A stretch of 23,117 nt of DNA from Eubacteriales bacterium (GTDB lineage Bacteria; Bacillota; Clostridia; Peptostreptococcales; Anaerovoracaceae). The notes beneath the pieces are model-generated. The model was not told the DNA's origin. It was given only the letters and a program-made list of their open reading frames with translations, and did no database searches. How positions within the stretch are numbered: the stretch's first letter is position 1; each line of letters opens with the position of its first letter. The position numbers and the translations under genes were made by a program. Shown here in pieces: positions 7,516 to 15,246 of this stretch. Where the stretch lies: NCBI GenBank assembly GCA_029098205.1, contig JAQXNW010000054.1, positions 1-23,117 of the forward strand, in the 5' to 3' direction.

Positions 7516-8707
7516 ATTCACCAAGCGCCGTAATCGCCGCCTTGATAGTGCGCGTGTGCGGCAGATAAACCGCGCGGAAATGATCCGGATCCGGCCAGTT
7601 GAATCCGGTTCCCTGCACGATCAGAACCTGCTTCGAATGCAGGAAATCATACGCGAACTGCATATCATCGTGAATGTTGAATTTCTCCGTGTCAATCTTC
7701 GGGAAAATATAGAACGCGGCATGCGGCTTAACAACGCTGATTCCCGGAATGTCCTTCAGCGCGTTGTAAATGCAGTCTCTCTGGTCATAAATTCTTCCGC
7801 CCGGCTGCAGGTATTCATTCACGCTCTGATAACCGCCCAGAGCCGTCTGCACGATGGACTGCGCCGGCACATTCGAACAAAGACGCATGCTGGAGAGCAT
7901 ATTGATTCCTTCCATATACCCTCTTCCGAGATCCTTATTTCCGGAGATGACCATCCATCCAATACGGAATCCCGCGATCATATGAGATTTTGAAAGTCCG
8001 GAGAACGTTACGCAGAACAAATCCGGAGCCAGAGACGCCAGCGATGTATGCGTATATCCGTCCATCACCAGACGGTCGTAAATCTCGTCCGCGAACAGGA
8101 TCAGCTGATGTCTCCGCGCGATCTCAACGATTCCTTCCAGCACTTCCTTCGGATATACCGCGCCGGTCGGGTTATTCGGATTGATAACGACAATCGCTTT
8201 CGTCTTGTCTGTAATCTTGCTTTCCATATCCGCAAGATCCGGATACCAGTCGGACTGCTCATCACAAAGATAATGAACCGCTTTCCCGCCGGCCAGCGTC
8301 GCGCAGGCGGTCCACAGCGGATAATCCGGCGCCGGGATTAAAATCTCATCCCCGTCGTTCAGCAGAGCCGACATCGCTACATTAATCAGCTCGCTGGCAC
8401 CGTTTCCGGTATAAATGTCATGAATATCCAGATTCGGGATATTCTTAAGCTGGCAGTACTGCATGATGGCCTTCCGCGCTGCGAAAAGACCTCTGGAATC
8501 GGAATATCCTTCCGAATCCACCGCGTTCCGCATGAAGTCTTCAACCACTTCATCCGGAGCCCGGAAACCAAATGTCGCCGGATTTCCGATGTTCAGCTTG
8601 AGAATTTTCTTTCCTTCCTCTTCCATACGGGCGGCTTCCGCCACAACCGGACCTCTTACATCATAAAGAACATTATCGAGTTTCGTCGATTTCTGGAATG
8701 TTCTCAC
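7493..8707 (-). CDS. alaT: Alanine transaminase-like class I/II aminotransferase (AlaT/AlaA type)
   Basis: A PLP-dependent fold-type I aminotransferase of 404 residues, the length of E. coli AlaA-type enzymes. The N-terminus resembles AlaA (LDNVLYDVRGPVV, LKLNIGNPATFGF). PLP contacts are seen in VVINPNNPTGAVY and DEIYDRLV, and the Schiff-base lysine is K240 in FSGLSKSHMIAGFRIGW. It likely interconverts pyruvate and glutamate with alanine and 2-oxoglutarate. The start is GTG at 8707 with GGAGGGG about eight bases upstream. A dedicated promoter lies at 8804-8832. It is the first gene of a likely alaT-pyrophosphatase transcript. The symbol is based on family resemblance; other amino-group substrates are possible. 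Confidence 0.88.
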   Translation of the reverse strand: MRTFQKSTKLDNVLYDVRGPVVAEAARMEEEGKKILKLNIGNPATFGFRAPDEVVEDFMRNAVDSEGYSDSRGLFAARKAIMQYCQLKNIPNLDIHDIYTGNGASELINVAMSALLNDGDEILIPAPDYPLWTACATLAGGKAVHYLCDEQSDWYPDLADMESKITDKTKAIVVINPNNPTGAVYPKEVLEGIVEIARRHQLILFADEIYDRLVMDGYTHTSLASLAPDLFCVTFSGLSKSHMIAGFRIGWMVISGNKDLGRGYMEGINMLSSMRLCSNVPAQSIVQTALGGYQSVNEYLQPGGRIYDQRDCIYNALKDIPGISVVKPHAAFYIFPKIDTEKFNIHDDMQFAYDFLHSKQVLIVQGTGFNWPDPDHFRAVYLPHTRTIKAAITALGEFLETYHQ

Positions 8708-8762
8708 TCCAATCCCCTCCCTCTGTCAGCAGCATCTGACGGCCTCTGAAACACATAATTAC

Positions 8763-8776
8763 GCACCGTTCGGTGC
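8763..8776. other. Small palindromic hairpin in the alaT leader
   Basis: GCACC-GTTC-GGTGC forms a five-base-pair stem with a four-base loop, between the predicted promoter and the GTG start of the aminotransferase gene. It is not followed by a T-tract, so it is not a terminator; it may be a leader structure or operator. Confidence 0.3.
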
Positions 8777-8803
8777 AGTGCACTCAAAATAGGTACAATT
8801 TTT

Positions 8804-8832
8804 ATAATATCATTTTGCTATCTTATCCGCAA
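8804..8832 (-). promoter_or_regulatory. Promoter of the AlaT-like gene
   Basis: On the minus strand TTGCGG (8832-8827) and TATTAT (8809-8804) are separated by exactly 17 bases, a good housekeeping-sigma promoter. The leader to the GTG start is about 90 bases. Confidence 0.55.
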
Positions 8833-8859
8833 TAAAAAGCAAATCATAATAAGCAAATC
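8832..8859. repeat. Near-perfect 14-bp tandem duplication after yhbY
   Basis: ATAAAAAGCAAATC (8832-8845) and ATAATAAGCAAATC (8846-8859) differ at one position. The pair lies in the spacer just after the YhbY stop and touches the -35 box of the next gene. Confidence 0.65.
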
Positions 8860-8875
8860 AAGAGAGCTTCGAAAA

Positions 8876-9283
8876 TTATCGCTTTCCGGACTTTCCGGAG
8901 CGCGATGCTCTCCGCGGCCCCGATTTCAGCGGCTTTTTCCCCGAACTTCGGCCCTGCTTCTGATTCTTCGCAAGTCTTTTCTCCGCCTCTGCTCTCTTAC
9001 GCCGCTTCTCTTCCAGTTTCCGGCTCTTCCGGTAAAGCACGAACTTCCGCCCGATCACCTGCACCGGTTCCGCATGGCAACGCTCTGCGAGCTCATCGCA
9101 GACTTCTCCGGGGGCCTTCCCGCTGGTCTCCAAAACCCTGACCTTCACCAGCTCCCAATCCTCAAGAAGATGGTTCATCTCCAGGACAGCGGCCTCCGTC
9201 AGCTCATTTTTTCCGATCTGCATTCTGTCCGGTTCGGAAACCGCCCGGGCGCGAAGCGCTGCGCGTTCTTTACTTGTCAGCAT
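8876..9283 (-). CDS. YhbY family RNA-binding protein (CRM domain)
   Basis: A 135-residue protein whose first ~95 residues match the bacterial CRM/YhbY domain, which binds pre-50S ribosomal particles. It starts LTSKERAALRARA, has GKNELT at about 24-29 as the conserved G-K/R-N loop, VKVRVLETSG in the middle and a C-terminal VIGRKFVLYRKS. Typical YhbY is about 97 residues. The extra ~35 residues are a Lys/Arg/Ser-rich tail likely to be disordered and RNA-binding. The ATG has AAGGA five to six bases upstream. It sits between two aminotransferase genes in the same direction; the link to them is probably only positional. Confidence 0.88.
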   Translation of the reverse strand: MLTSKERAALRARAVSEPDRMQIGKNELTEAAVLEMNHLLEDWELVKVRVLETSGKAPGEVCDELAERCHAEPVQVIGRKFVLYRKSRKLEEKRRKRAEAEKRLAKNQKQGRSSGKKPLKSGPRRASRSGKSGKR

Positions 9284-9322
9284 GTTTTTCCTTTCTATAT
9301 ATAATATTCCTTCCGCTGTATT

Positions 9323-9398
9323 TGCCTTTATATATGCCTTCTATGTCCTCCGCTCGGAATCCGCTCGAATCTGCGTGTGCCTTCTTGCGTGCAGCCTC
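9323..9398. repeat. Spacer built of consecutive 10-14-bp imperfect duplications
   Basis: TGCCTTTATATA (9323-9334) is followed by TGCCTTCTATGT (9335-9346). CCGCTCGGAAT (9350-9360) is followed by CCGCTCGAAT (9361-9370). CTGCGTGTGCCTTC (9371-9384) is followed by the related TTGCGTGCAGCCTC (9385-9398), which abuts the stop of the minus-strand MalY gene at 9399. The three pairs fill the spacer between malY and yhbY. Confidence 0.5.
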
Positions 9399-10586
9399 TT
9401 ATCGTTCATATTCCCGGACCGCGTCCCGAAGCCGGATCAGCCCCTTCTCCAGCACCTTGCGCGGGCATGCGATATTCACCCGCTCAAATCCGGCTCCCGC
9501 TTTTCCGAAAATTTTTCCGTCATCCAGCCAGAGCCTGGCTTTTTTCACGATCAGATCTTCAAGCTCTCCGTCGGAAAGTCCCAATCCGCGGAAATCCAGC
9601 CAAAGCAGATAAGTTCCCTCCGGCTCGATCAGCTGCACTTCCGGAATTTCCGTCTTCAGAAAATCCCGGGCGAACGCGAGATTTGACTGGATGTATTTCA
9701 GGCACGCTTCGTACCACCCGTCCCCCTCTTCATAGGCCGCCTGGCAGGCGGTGAGCCCCATGATGTTCGAAAGCCCGCATCCGGCTTTAAACAGTTCCTG
9801 CCGGAACCTCCTTCTAAGCTCCCTGTTTTTTATGAAGATATTCGAAATTTGAAGTCCGGCAATGTTGAACGTCTTGGACGGCGCCGTGCAGATGACGGAG
9901 ATGTCTTCAAACGCCGGATCCACGGTCATAAACGGATGATGCGTATATCCCGGCATCAGAAGGTCGCAGTGGATTTCATCCGAAACAACCGTCACATGAT
10001 GCTGAAGGCAGATATCCCCGATCCTCTTCAGCTCTTCCTCCGTCCATACACGCCCGCCCGGATTATGCGGACTGCACAGAATAAACAGGTGAATCAGATT
10101 CTCCTCGATCTTTTTCTCAAAATCGTCAAAGTCTATTTCATAATGCCCGTTTACCAGCTTCAGATCGCTGGAAACGATCTTCCGGCCGTTGTCCCGGATG
10201 ACTTCACTGAACGGATAATAGACCGGCTGCTGGATCAGTACGCTGTCCCCTTCGGAGGAGTACGCCCTCACCGCTAGCGCGAGCGCCATGACGACGCCCT
10301 CCGTCTGGACCATCCACGACGGATCCGGACACCATCCATGATGGCGCCGAAACCAGCCAGTCACCACCTCATCATACGCCTTCTCCGGCTTCGTATACCC
10401 AAATATCCCGTGATCGGCCGCTCTGTGAAGCGCTTCAATCACGCAGGGCGCCGTCTGAAAATCCATATCCGCGATCCAAAGCGGGAGAACATCCTCCGGA
10501 AGCTCCGGATGCGAAGAGATATCATATTTCAGCGCGCCAGTTCCCCGCCGGTCAATAATTTCATCAAAGTCAAAGCTACTGTTCAT
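9399..10586 (-). CDS. MalY/PatB family aminotransferase (cystathionine beta-lyase type)
   Basis: A 395-residue PLP enzyme of the MalY/PatB subgroup, whose members cleave C-S bonds of cystathionine or cysteine and are sometimes aminotransferases. Subgroup markers are the N-terminal FDEIIDRRGTGALKYD, LPLWIADMDFQTAP and FGYTKPEKAY. PLP-site motifs are CSPHNPGGRVW, SDEIHCDLL and the lysine K238 in TAPSKTFNIAGLQISN. Length and motifs are complete. The ATG at 10586 has GAGGG a few bases upstream. It is divergent from the AEC transporter at 10751, sharing a 164-base intergenic region. A role in sulfur amino-acid breakdown is likely; the exact substrate cannot be read from sequence. Confidence 0.9.
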   Translation of the reverse strand: MNSSFDFDEIIDRRGTGALKYDISSHPELPEDVLPLWIADMDFQTAPCVIEALHRAADHGIFGYTKPEKAYDEVVTGWFRRHHGWCPDPSWMVQTEGVVMALALAVRAYSSEGDSVLIQQPVYYPFSEVIRDNGRKIVSSDLKLVNGHYEIDFDDFEKKIEENLIHLFILCSPHNPGGRVWTEEELKRIGDICLQHHVTVVSDEIHCDLLMPGYTHHPFMTVDPAFEDISVICTAPSKTFNIAGLQISNIFIKNRELRRRFRQELFKAGCGLSNIMGLTACQAAYEEGDGWYEACLKYIQSNLAFARDFLKTEIPEVQLIEPEGTYLLWLDFRGLGLSDGELEDLIVKKARLWLDDGKIFGKAGAGFERVNIACPRKVLEKGLIRLRDAVREYER

Positions 10587-10712
10587 GCTTCCCTCTTCCC
10601 CTTATTCCAAAGCCTGCGCTTTTCTTCCGTATTTTACCCTGTTTCCAGGCTATCCGCAATGATCTTCGAGCCTTCCCGCAAAACAGCATTCTTTCCTCTT
10701 TTCGTTCTGTGC

Positions 10713-10718
10713 TATAAT
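10713..10718 (+). promoter_or_regulatory. -10 box of the AEC transporter gene
   Basis: A perfect TATAAT 32 bases before the ATG at 10751. No consensus -35 hexamer is visible at the usual distance (TCTTTC at 10690-10695 for a 17-base spacer), so the gene may need an activator or be weakly expressed. Confidence 0.45.
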
Positions 10719-10750
10719 AAAGGACAGCATTTTTTTAAGAAAGAGAACCA

Positions 10751-11779
10751 ATGGCAAATCTAATTTTCAGTCTAAACGCGACAATTCCGGTTTTTCTGGT
10801 CATGGTACTTGGATTTTTTCTCCACCAGATCGGATGGATCGATGACTTGTTTGCCCAGAAAATGAATCAGTTTGTATTCCGCGTGCCGCTTCCGGTCATG
10901 CTTTTTTACCAGCTTGCGCACACGGATTTCCGGGATGCCTGGGACACGAAATTCGTTCTGTTCTGCTTTTTCGTGACCCTGGCCAGTATTACCATCGCCG
11001 TTCTGATTTCCCGTTTTCTCAAGGATCCAGGAGAGCGCGGAGAATTTATTCAGGCATCCTACCGGAGCAGCGCGGCTATTCTCGGCGTCGCATATATCTC
11101 GAATATCTATGGGGACGCCGGCATGGCGCCGCTTATGATGATCGGAAGCGTTCCTTTGTATAACGTCATGGCGGTGGTCATTCTGACCGTCACCGCGCCC
11201 GCTGCGAACGGGAAAGAAGGGACGGAAAGCGAAGCTCTTCCGGCGGCATCCGGAGATGCGGCTCCGAAGGATTCATCCGGTTCTGCTTTGTCCCGCCTGG
11301 ATCCTCAGCTGATCCGGAAGACGCTCCGGGGCATCATCACGAACCCGATCATCCTGGGCATTCTGGCAGGGCTTCTCTGGTCTCTTTCCGGAATCCATAT
11401 TCCTCATATCATCAATAAGACTTTGTCCGAGGTCGGCGTTCTCAGCACGCCGCTCGGTCTCCTCGCCATGGGCGCCAGCGTGGAACCCAGCAAGGTATCC
11501 GGCGAACTGAAACCGGCGATTATCGCAAGCATTCTGAAACTTGTTGGATTCTGCGCTCTCTTCCTTCCGCTCGCGGTTTCGCTGGGGTTCCGGAATCAGA
11601 AGCTGGTCGCCATTCTCATTATGCTGGGAAGCGCCTCCACTGTCACCTGCTTCGTCATGGCGAAAAACATGGGACACGAAGGAACACTTTCCACGAACGC
11701 GGTGATGATCACGACCATTCTGAGCGCGTTCACGATCACAATGTGGCTTTTTATTCTGAAAAGTCTCGGATACTTATAA
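10751..11779 (+). CDS. AEC (auxin efflux carrier) family transporter
   Basis: A hydrophobic protein of 342 residues with about ten membrane segments in two five-helix halves. They are separated by a hydrophilic loop at about 155-185 that is rich in Ala, Ser, Asp and Glu. Family features include NATIPVFLVMVLGFFLHQIGW at the N-terminus, RVPLPVMLF in helix 2, and PLGLLAMGASV with a late GSASTVTCFVMAK in the second half. Bacterial members export or exchange small organic acids such as malate or malonate. The substrate cannot be assigned. A weak AAGAAAGAG precedes the ATG. It stands upstream of the YibE/F pair with a 106-base gap and no clear terminator, so readthrough is possible. Confidence 0.88.
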   Translation: MANLIFSLNATIPVFLVMVLGFFLHQIGWIDDLFAQKMNQFVFRVPLPVMLFYQLAHTDFRDAWDTKFVLFCFFVTLASITIAVLISRFLKDPGERGEFIQASYRSSAAILGVAYISNIYGDAGMAPLMMIGSVPLYNVMAVVILTVTAPAANGKEGTESEALPAASGDAAPKDSSGSALSRLDPQLIRKTLRGIITNPIILGILAGLLWSLSGIHIPHIINKTLSEVGVLSTPLGLLAMGASVEPSKVSGELKPAIIASILKLVGFCALFLPLAVSLGFRNQKLVAILIMLGSASTVTCFVMAKNMGHEGTLSTNAVMITTILSAFTITMWLFILKSLGYL

Positions 11780-11885
11780 ATCCGGCCGCTTATAATAAGC
11801 AGTGTCTCCGAAGCGTAAAGGTCATCCCCGGCACACGGGATCGATGGCAGAAGAAGACAAATGGAGACTGAAAGGAGACGTCCCT

Positions 11886-13034
11886 ATGAGAAAAATCGGC
11901 ACATGGAATCCGCCGGACCGAAAAACCAGGATCAAAATTCTGGCGCTTCTCATCTTCAGTCTGGCGGTCTTTCTCTTTGTATATAACAATGCGGGGGAAT
12001 ACAAAACCCCGATCGTCCGGGTTACAAAAATTGCCCGGTCCTCAAAAACCGTAACGGTTAAACAGACCCTCGCGCAGGGAAAGACGCGGAAAATCAGCCG
12101 GAAAGAAACCAGCCAGAAAATCACCGCCGTACGGGTGAACGGAAGCCAGAAAGGGACGGTTCTTCATCTAACAAATTCCTACGACGCAACACTGAGCTAC
12201 CAGGAAAATTACCACGTCGGAAACTTCCTGTTTGTGAAAAAAGGCGCAGGCGGCTGGACGATCACCGGACAAAAACGGGACTATATCATGGTCTTCGTTC
12301 TTCTTCTGCTGTTTGACTGCCTCATACTAATCACAGGGAAAGAAGGCTTCTACACCGTCGTCGGCCTCGCCGTCAATGTCGGAATCTACTTTTATACCAT
12401 TTTCGAATATACAAAAGGACGGAATCTGTTCACACTGTCGATTCTTTCAGTCGTCGTTTCCGCCTGCGTCATTCTGGTCTTAATCAATGGCTTCAACCGG
12501 ATTTCCGCGGTCTCTATCGCAGCCACGCTGATTACATGCGCGGCCGTCACCGGCATCGCGGCGCTTGCTTTGTCCATAAGCAAAGACATCCAGTACGAAT
12601 TCATGACTTTTCTTCCGGAGCCGTACACAACCAAGCAGGCCAATACCGCGCTGATTTCCGAAGTGCTTGTCGGCTGCCTTGGTTCAGTCGTGGATATCTG
12701 CGTGACGATGACTTCGTCTTCGCAGGAAATCCGGCACCGGACGCCTTCCATCCGGCCGAAGGAGCTCTTTCTTTCCTGCCGTGAGGTCGCGGACGACATT
12801 ATGGGCACGATGATCAATATCATGCTTCTTACGAATGTCGCGGCGTTCCTTCCGATCTATGTGATTTCCGTACAGAACGGATTTGATATCTTCACAGTGA
12901 TCCGAAACGATTTCTTCTTTGACGCCGTGCGGTTCCTGACCGGAAGCATCGCGATCGTGCTTGCCATTCCGATTTCGATCGTCGCGGCTGCCTATCTGAT
13001 GCCGGCAGAAAGGAGGCTTTCACATGATTCCTAA
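11886..13034 (+). CDS. YibE/F family membrane protein (first of pair)
   Basis: A 382-residue polytopic membrane protein. One helix lies at about 18-36, then a polar domain of about 100 residues with many Lys/Thr, then about seven helices from about 140 on. The family signature is visible in SEVLVGCLGSVVDICVTMTSSSQEI, followed by a loop ending in CREVADDIMGTMINIMLLTN. The frame opens at a GTG (11802), but AAGGAG eight bases before the ATG at 11886 fixes the start there. The gene overlaps the next YibE/F gene by 11 bases, so both are likely subunits of one complex. YibE/F proteins have no established function. Confidence 0.88.
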   Translation: MRKIGTWNPPDRKTRIKILALLIFSLAVFLFVYNNAGEYKTPIVRVTKIARSSKTVTVKQTLAQGKTRKISRKETSQKITAVRVNGSQKGTVLHLTNSYDATLSYQENYHVGNFLFVKKGAGGWTITGQKRDYIMVFVLLLLFDCLILITGKEGFYTVVGLAVNVGIYFYTIFEYTKGRNLFTLSILSVVVSACVILVLINGFNRISAVSIAATLITCAAVTGIAALALSISKDIQYEFMTFLPEPYTTKQANTALISEVLVGCLGSVVDICVTMTSSSQEIRHRTPSIRPKELFLSCREVADDIMGTMINIMLLTNVAAFLPIYVISVQNGFDIFTVIRNDFFFDAVRFLTGSIAIVLAIPISIVAAAYLMPAERRLSHDS

Positions 13035-13812
13035 ACTCGCACTGGTCCTGGTTGTCCTGGTTCTTGCGTTCGGCACAGAGCGGATGGCGCAGTCCCTCGT
13101 TACCATTCTGACGAACTGCCTTCTGTTTCTTGCGATCATCATCGGCATCTATTTCGGATGTCCGCCCTCGCTGACCGCCTCTTTAGGATGCTTCGCGATT
13201 TTCTTAAACTCCCTGTTTTATTCCGGAGGCATTAACGAAAAAACAATCAGCGCGTTCTACTCCGTGCTGATTGTCATGGGAATTACTGCCGCGCTCTCCT
13301 GGGTATTTATCTGGTACGGAAACCTGCAGGGATTCATGGTACGCCAGTACGTCAACATTTCAGCCGCCGAGGGTTATACCGACCATATCCGCGTGAATAT
13401 GCTCTGGCTTACGATTGCTGTCGTTCTGATCACCATGCTGGGAACCGCGATCGACACCTCCGTCACCATCGCGTCCTCCATGTACGAGGTTCGGAGGCAC
13501 AGTCCGGATCTCAGCGAAGCGGATCTCCGCCGCTCCGGAATTTCCGTGGGCAAAGACATCGTCAGCTCTTCGATGCATACGCTGTTTTTCATATTTTTCG
13601 CGGAATACATGACGCTGTTCATCTATTTCGCGGAGTTTTCACAGTTTTCGGAAGCTGTAAATTCAAAGGAAGTCGTCCAGCAGATTGTCATCATCGCCGT
13701 CGCCGGGATTGCGTCCGCACTCGTCATTCCGGTTACAAGCTCCATTTCCGCGCATCGGTTCGCGAAACTGAAGCCGGAAGATTTTATAGAAGCGAATGTG
13801 ACGAATAAGTAA
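13024..13812 (+). CDS. YibE/F family membrane protein (second of pair)
   Basis: A 262-residue, mostly hydrophobic protein with about seven membrane helices. It lacks the N-terminal polar domain of its partner but repeats the core motif: LGTAIDTSVTIASSMYEVRRH, then a loop ending in VGKDIVSSSMHTLFFIFF. Both proteins therefore share an ancestral DxxVT(I/M)xSS core and probably arose by duplication. AGGAGG precedes the ATG at 13024, inside the end of the first gene (11-base overlap). The transcript ends at the strong hairpin at 13972-14003. Function is unknown; the paired organisation is common in Bacillota. Confidence 0.87.
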   Translation: MIPKLALVLVVLVLAFGTERMAQSLVTILTNCLLFLAIIIGIYFGCPPSLTASLGCFAIFLNSLFYSGGINEKTISAFYSVLIVMGITAALSWVFIWYGNLQGFMVRQYVNISAAEGYTDHIRVNMLWLTIAVVLITMLGTAIDTSVTIASSMYEVRRHSPDLSEADLRRSGISVGKDIVSSSMHTLFFIFFAEYMTLFIYFAEFSQFSEAVNSKEVVQQIVIIAVAGIASALVIPVTSSISAHRFAKLKPEDFIEANVTNK

Positions 13813-13824
13813 AGAATTTGAAGC

Positions 13825-13868
13825 AAATCGACACAATGATTCCATAAAATCGACGATCATTCCACGTG
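13825..13868. repeat. 22-bp imperfect tandem duplication after the YibE/F operon
   Basis: Two units (13825-13846 and 13847-13868) each begin AAATCGAC and contain a T-rich ATTCCA end; the second carries a two-base gap. The pair starts 12 bases after the stop codon at 13812. Between here and the terminator (13869-13971) I see no gene. Confidence 0.45.
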
Positions 13869-13971
13869 ATGGCATCACAGGGGACAGGTATATTATGAAG
13901 TGTCGAGAGGCAATACAAACCAAACCACCAACAAGTTAACTTTTTCATTTTTCCTAAGTTCATAACTACCT

Positions 13972-14003
13972 AAGAAAAACCGGGCATACGCCCGGTTTTT
14001 CTT
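13972..14003. terminator. Perfect bidirectional Rho-independent terminator
   Basis: A 14-bp perfect inverted repeat: AAGAAAAACCGGGC, loop ATAC, then GCCCGGTTTTTCTT. The CCGGGC/GCCCGG core is flanked by A5 and T5, giving a U-tract on both strands. It lies between the YibE/F operon (+) and the small membrane protein gene (-, stop at 14013), and should end both. Confidence 0.92.
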
Positions 14004-14012
14004 ATTTTAAAA

Positions 14013-14255
14013 CTATACAAACATCGACGGGAGAAGCATCACAATGCAGAGGAAAACAATCAGCGCAATCACAGCGATCTTCGCAGCGAGGCTCCCCGGA
14101 CGCCGTTCCTTCTCCGAGCGCCCGGAAATAACCGGATGGTTTTTCTTCTCCATCGGTTTTATTTCTTCTTTCGAATCCCGCTCATTTTTCCCTCTCTCCG
14201 GCTCCATGCCGCTCCGACCGGCCTTTTTCATATTTCGAATCGCTCTGCTGCTCAT
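14013..14255 (-). CDS. Small tail-anchored membrane protein of unknown function
   Basis: An 80-residue protein with a very polar N-terminal part full of Lys, Arg, Glu and Ser (residues 1-57). It ends in one C-terminal hydrophobic helix (about 58-77, LAAKIAVIALIVFLCIVMLL) and a four-residue tail. This is a tail-anchored layout with the bulk in the cytosol. I recognise no family. The ATG at 14255 has a modest AGAGAG seven bases upstream; ATG codons at residues 9 and 17 are alternatives. It is the last gene of the strand set with the AAA-RyR gene, 118 bases downstream across a spacer made of 15-16-bp repeats, and stops just before the bidirectional terminator. It could be a membrane partner of the AAA-RyR protein, which is inference from position only. 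Confidence 0.55.
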   Translation of the reverse strand: MSSRAIRNMKKAGRSGMEPERGKNERDSKEEIKPMEKKNHPVISGRSEKERRPGSLAAKIAVIALIVFLCIVMLLPSMFV

Positions 14256-14285
14256 AGTTTTTCTCTCTTTCTTCCCGATCGTATC

Positions 14286-14340
14286 GTATTCTCATTAACT
14301 GTATTCTTATCGACCGAATTCTCATCGACCGTTTTCTTCT
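14286..14340. repeat. 15-bp tandem repeat, three full units and a partial one
   Basis: GTATTCTCATTAACT (14286-14300), GTATTCTTATCGACC (14301-14315) and GAATTCTCATCGACC (14316-14330) are in exact phase, followed by partial GTTTTCTTCT (14331-14340). The array lies in the spacer between the RyR half-gene and the small membrane protein gene. Confidence 0.7.
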
Positions 14341-14350
14341 TATATATACA

Positions 14351-14382
14351 AACCCGCCTGCATTTGAACCCGCCTACCGCAT
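14351..14382. repeat. 16-bp tandem duplication spanning the stop codon of the RyR half-gene
   Basis: AACCCGCCTGCATTTG (14351-14366) and AACCCGCCTACCGCAT (14367-14382) share AACCCGCCT. The second copy contains the TAG stop (14374-14376) and the last codons of the minus-strand gene; the first lies just beyond it. Confidence 0.6.
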
Positions 14383-15234
14383 CTTCCGGTAGAGCTCATA
14401 CCCTACTTTCCGCAGATTCTCCGGAATATGCCGGACGGATCTTCGTATGAATTCCTGCGTGTCCTTGTCCAGATCCGCAAAAGGCACCAGCTCCGGCGTC
14501 GTCCGAAGGGCATTGTTCTTCTTCTCTCCGAATTTCCAGCCATCGGAAATTTTATCTTTCATCCAGCGGTCATGCTCCATCTCCGCGAGAAGCTCCAGTA
14601 CTGGCCCGTAAAGCTCTGTGATCGCATCAGCCGCGTTCGAATAAATCGGACGGATTCCGATCGGGCAGTCGTAATCCTCCAGCCTTTGTCCGATATAACG
14701 GATCTGGGAGCGATAGCCTTCCTTAAAGAATTCATCCAGCTCTCCCCAGGGGCGCATGTCCGGAGAAAGACGAAGCTTCTGAATCCGGTCGCTGTCCATC
14801 CCAAGCCGCTCCGCTTCCTTAAGCTGCGTCTCACAATACGTTTCATGCGCCGTTTCCGCATATTTCTCGACCACCGATCCCATGCTCTGTTCAAACGCCA
14901 AACGGCGCTGGAAATCCGCAGCGTCCATATGAATATTCAGCTGCTCCTCCATCGGAAGGCAGGACGGCGTAAACCGCTCCACCTCCGAAAGGCGGCTCAT
15001 ATCCAGAAGGAAATTCAGCGACCGCGCGCCATGCCTGTATTCCGACACTGTAAGAAGCGCCGAAAGAAGCGCCTCCGAAATATGCACGGTTTTTGTCTCC
15101 GGATCATAGATGCCGGAAGTTTTCCGCACCAGCTGGTCGCGCATTAAAACCGCACGCCGGATGATATGGCTCCGGTCCAGCGGCGTCAGAGGATTCGGCC
15201 CCTTTACATTCAAAAATCCCTTAAGACGGCTCAC
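14374..15234 (-). CDS. 3' half of a AAA-RyR ATPase gene: AAA lid and RyR domain, after an in-frame amber codon
   Basis: A 286-residue open frame that continues, in the same frame, the ATPase ORF ending at 15247. Its first ~100 residues complete the AAA module: VSRLKGFLNVKGPNP, a helical IIRRAVLMRDQL, and YRHGARSLNFLLDMSRL with a sensor-2-like arginine. A helical middle follows. Residues about 213-282 match a RyR (ryanodine receptor repeat) domain, with the hallmarks EMEHDRWM, SDGWKFGEKKN, ELVPFADLD and LRKVGYEL. Bacterial RyR domains occur in signalling and conflict proteins and are suspected to sense nucleotide-derived ligands. The first possible start is a GTG with no convincing SD, so independent translation is doubtful. 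The product is most plausibly the C-terminal part of one 646-codon protein, or a pseudogene remnant. Confidence 0.75.
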   Translation of the reverse strand: MSRLKGFLNVKGPNPLTPLDRSHIIRRAVLMRDQLVRKTSGIYDPETKTVHISEALLSALLTVSEYRHGARSLNFLLDMSRLSEVERFTPSCLPMEEQLNIHMDAADFQRRLAFEQSMGSVVEKYAETAHETYCETQLKEAERLGMDSDRIQKLRLSPDMRPWGELDEFFKEGYRSQIRYIGQRLEDYDCPIGIRPIYSNAADAITELYGPVLELLAEMEHDRWMKDKISDGWKFGEKKNNALRTTPELVPFADLDKDTQEFIRRSVRHIPENLRKVGYELYRKMR

Positions 15235-15246
15235 AAAATCCGGTCC

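Noticed and set aside
11802..11885. GTG start 28 codons upstream for the first YibE/F gene
   Set aside because: No SD before the GTG; AAGGAG is ideally placed for the ATG at 11886, which precedes the expected first helix.
3379..14382. CRISPR arrays as explanation of the spacer repeats
   Set aside because: Units are 10-26 bp, directly abutting, degenerate and mutually unrelated; there are no unique spacers and no cas genes.
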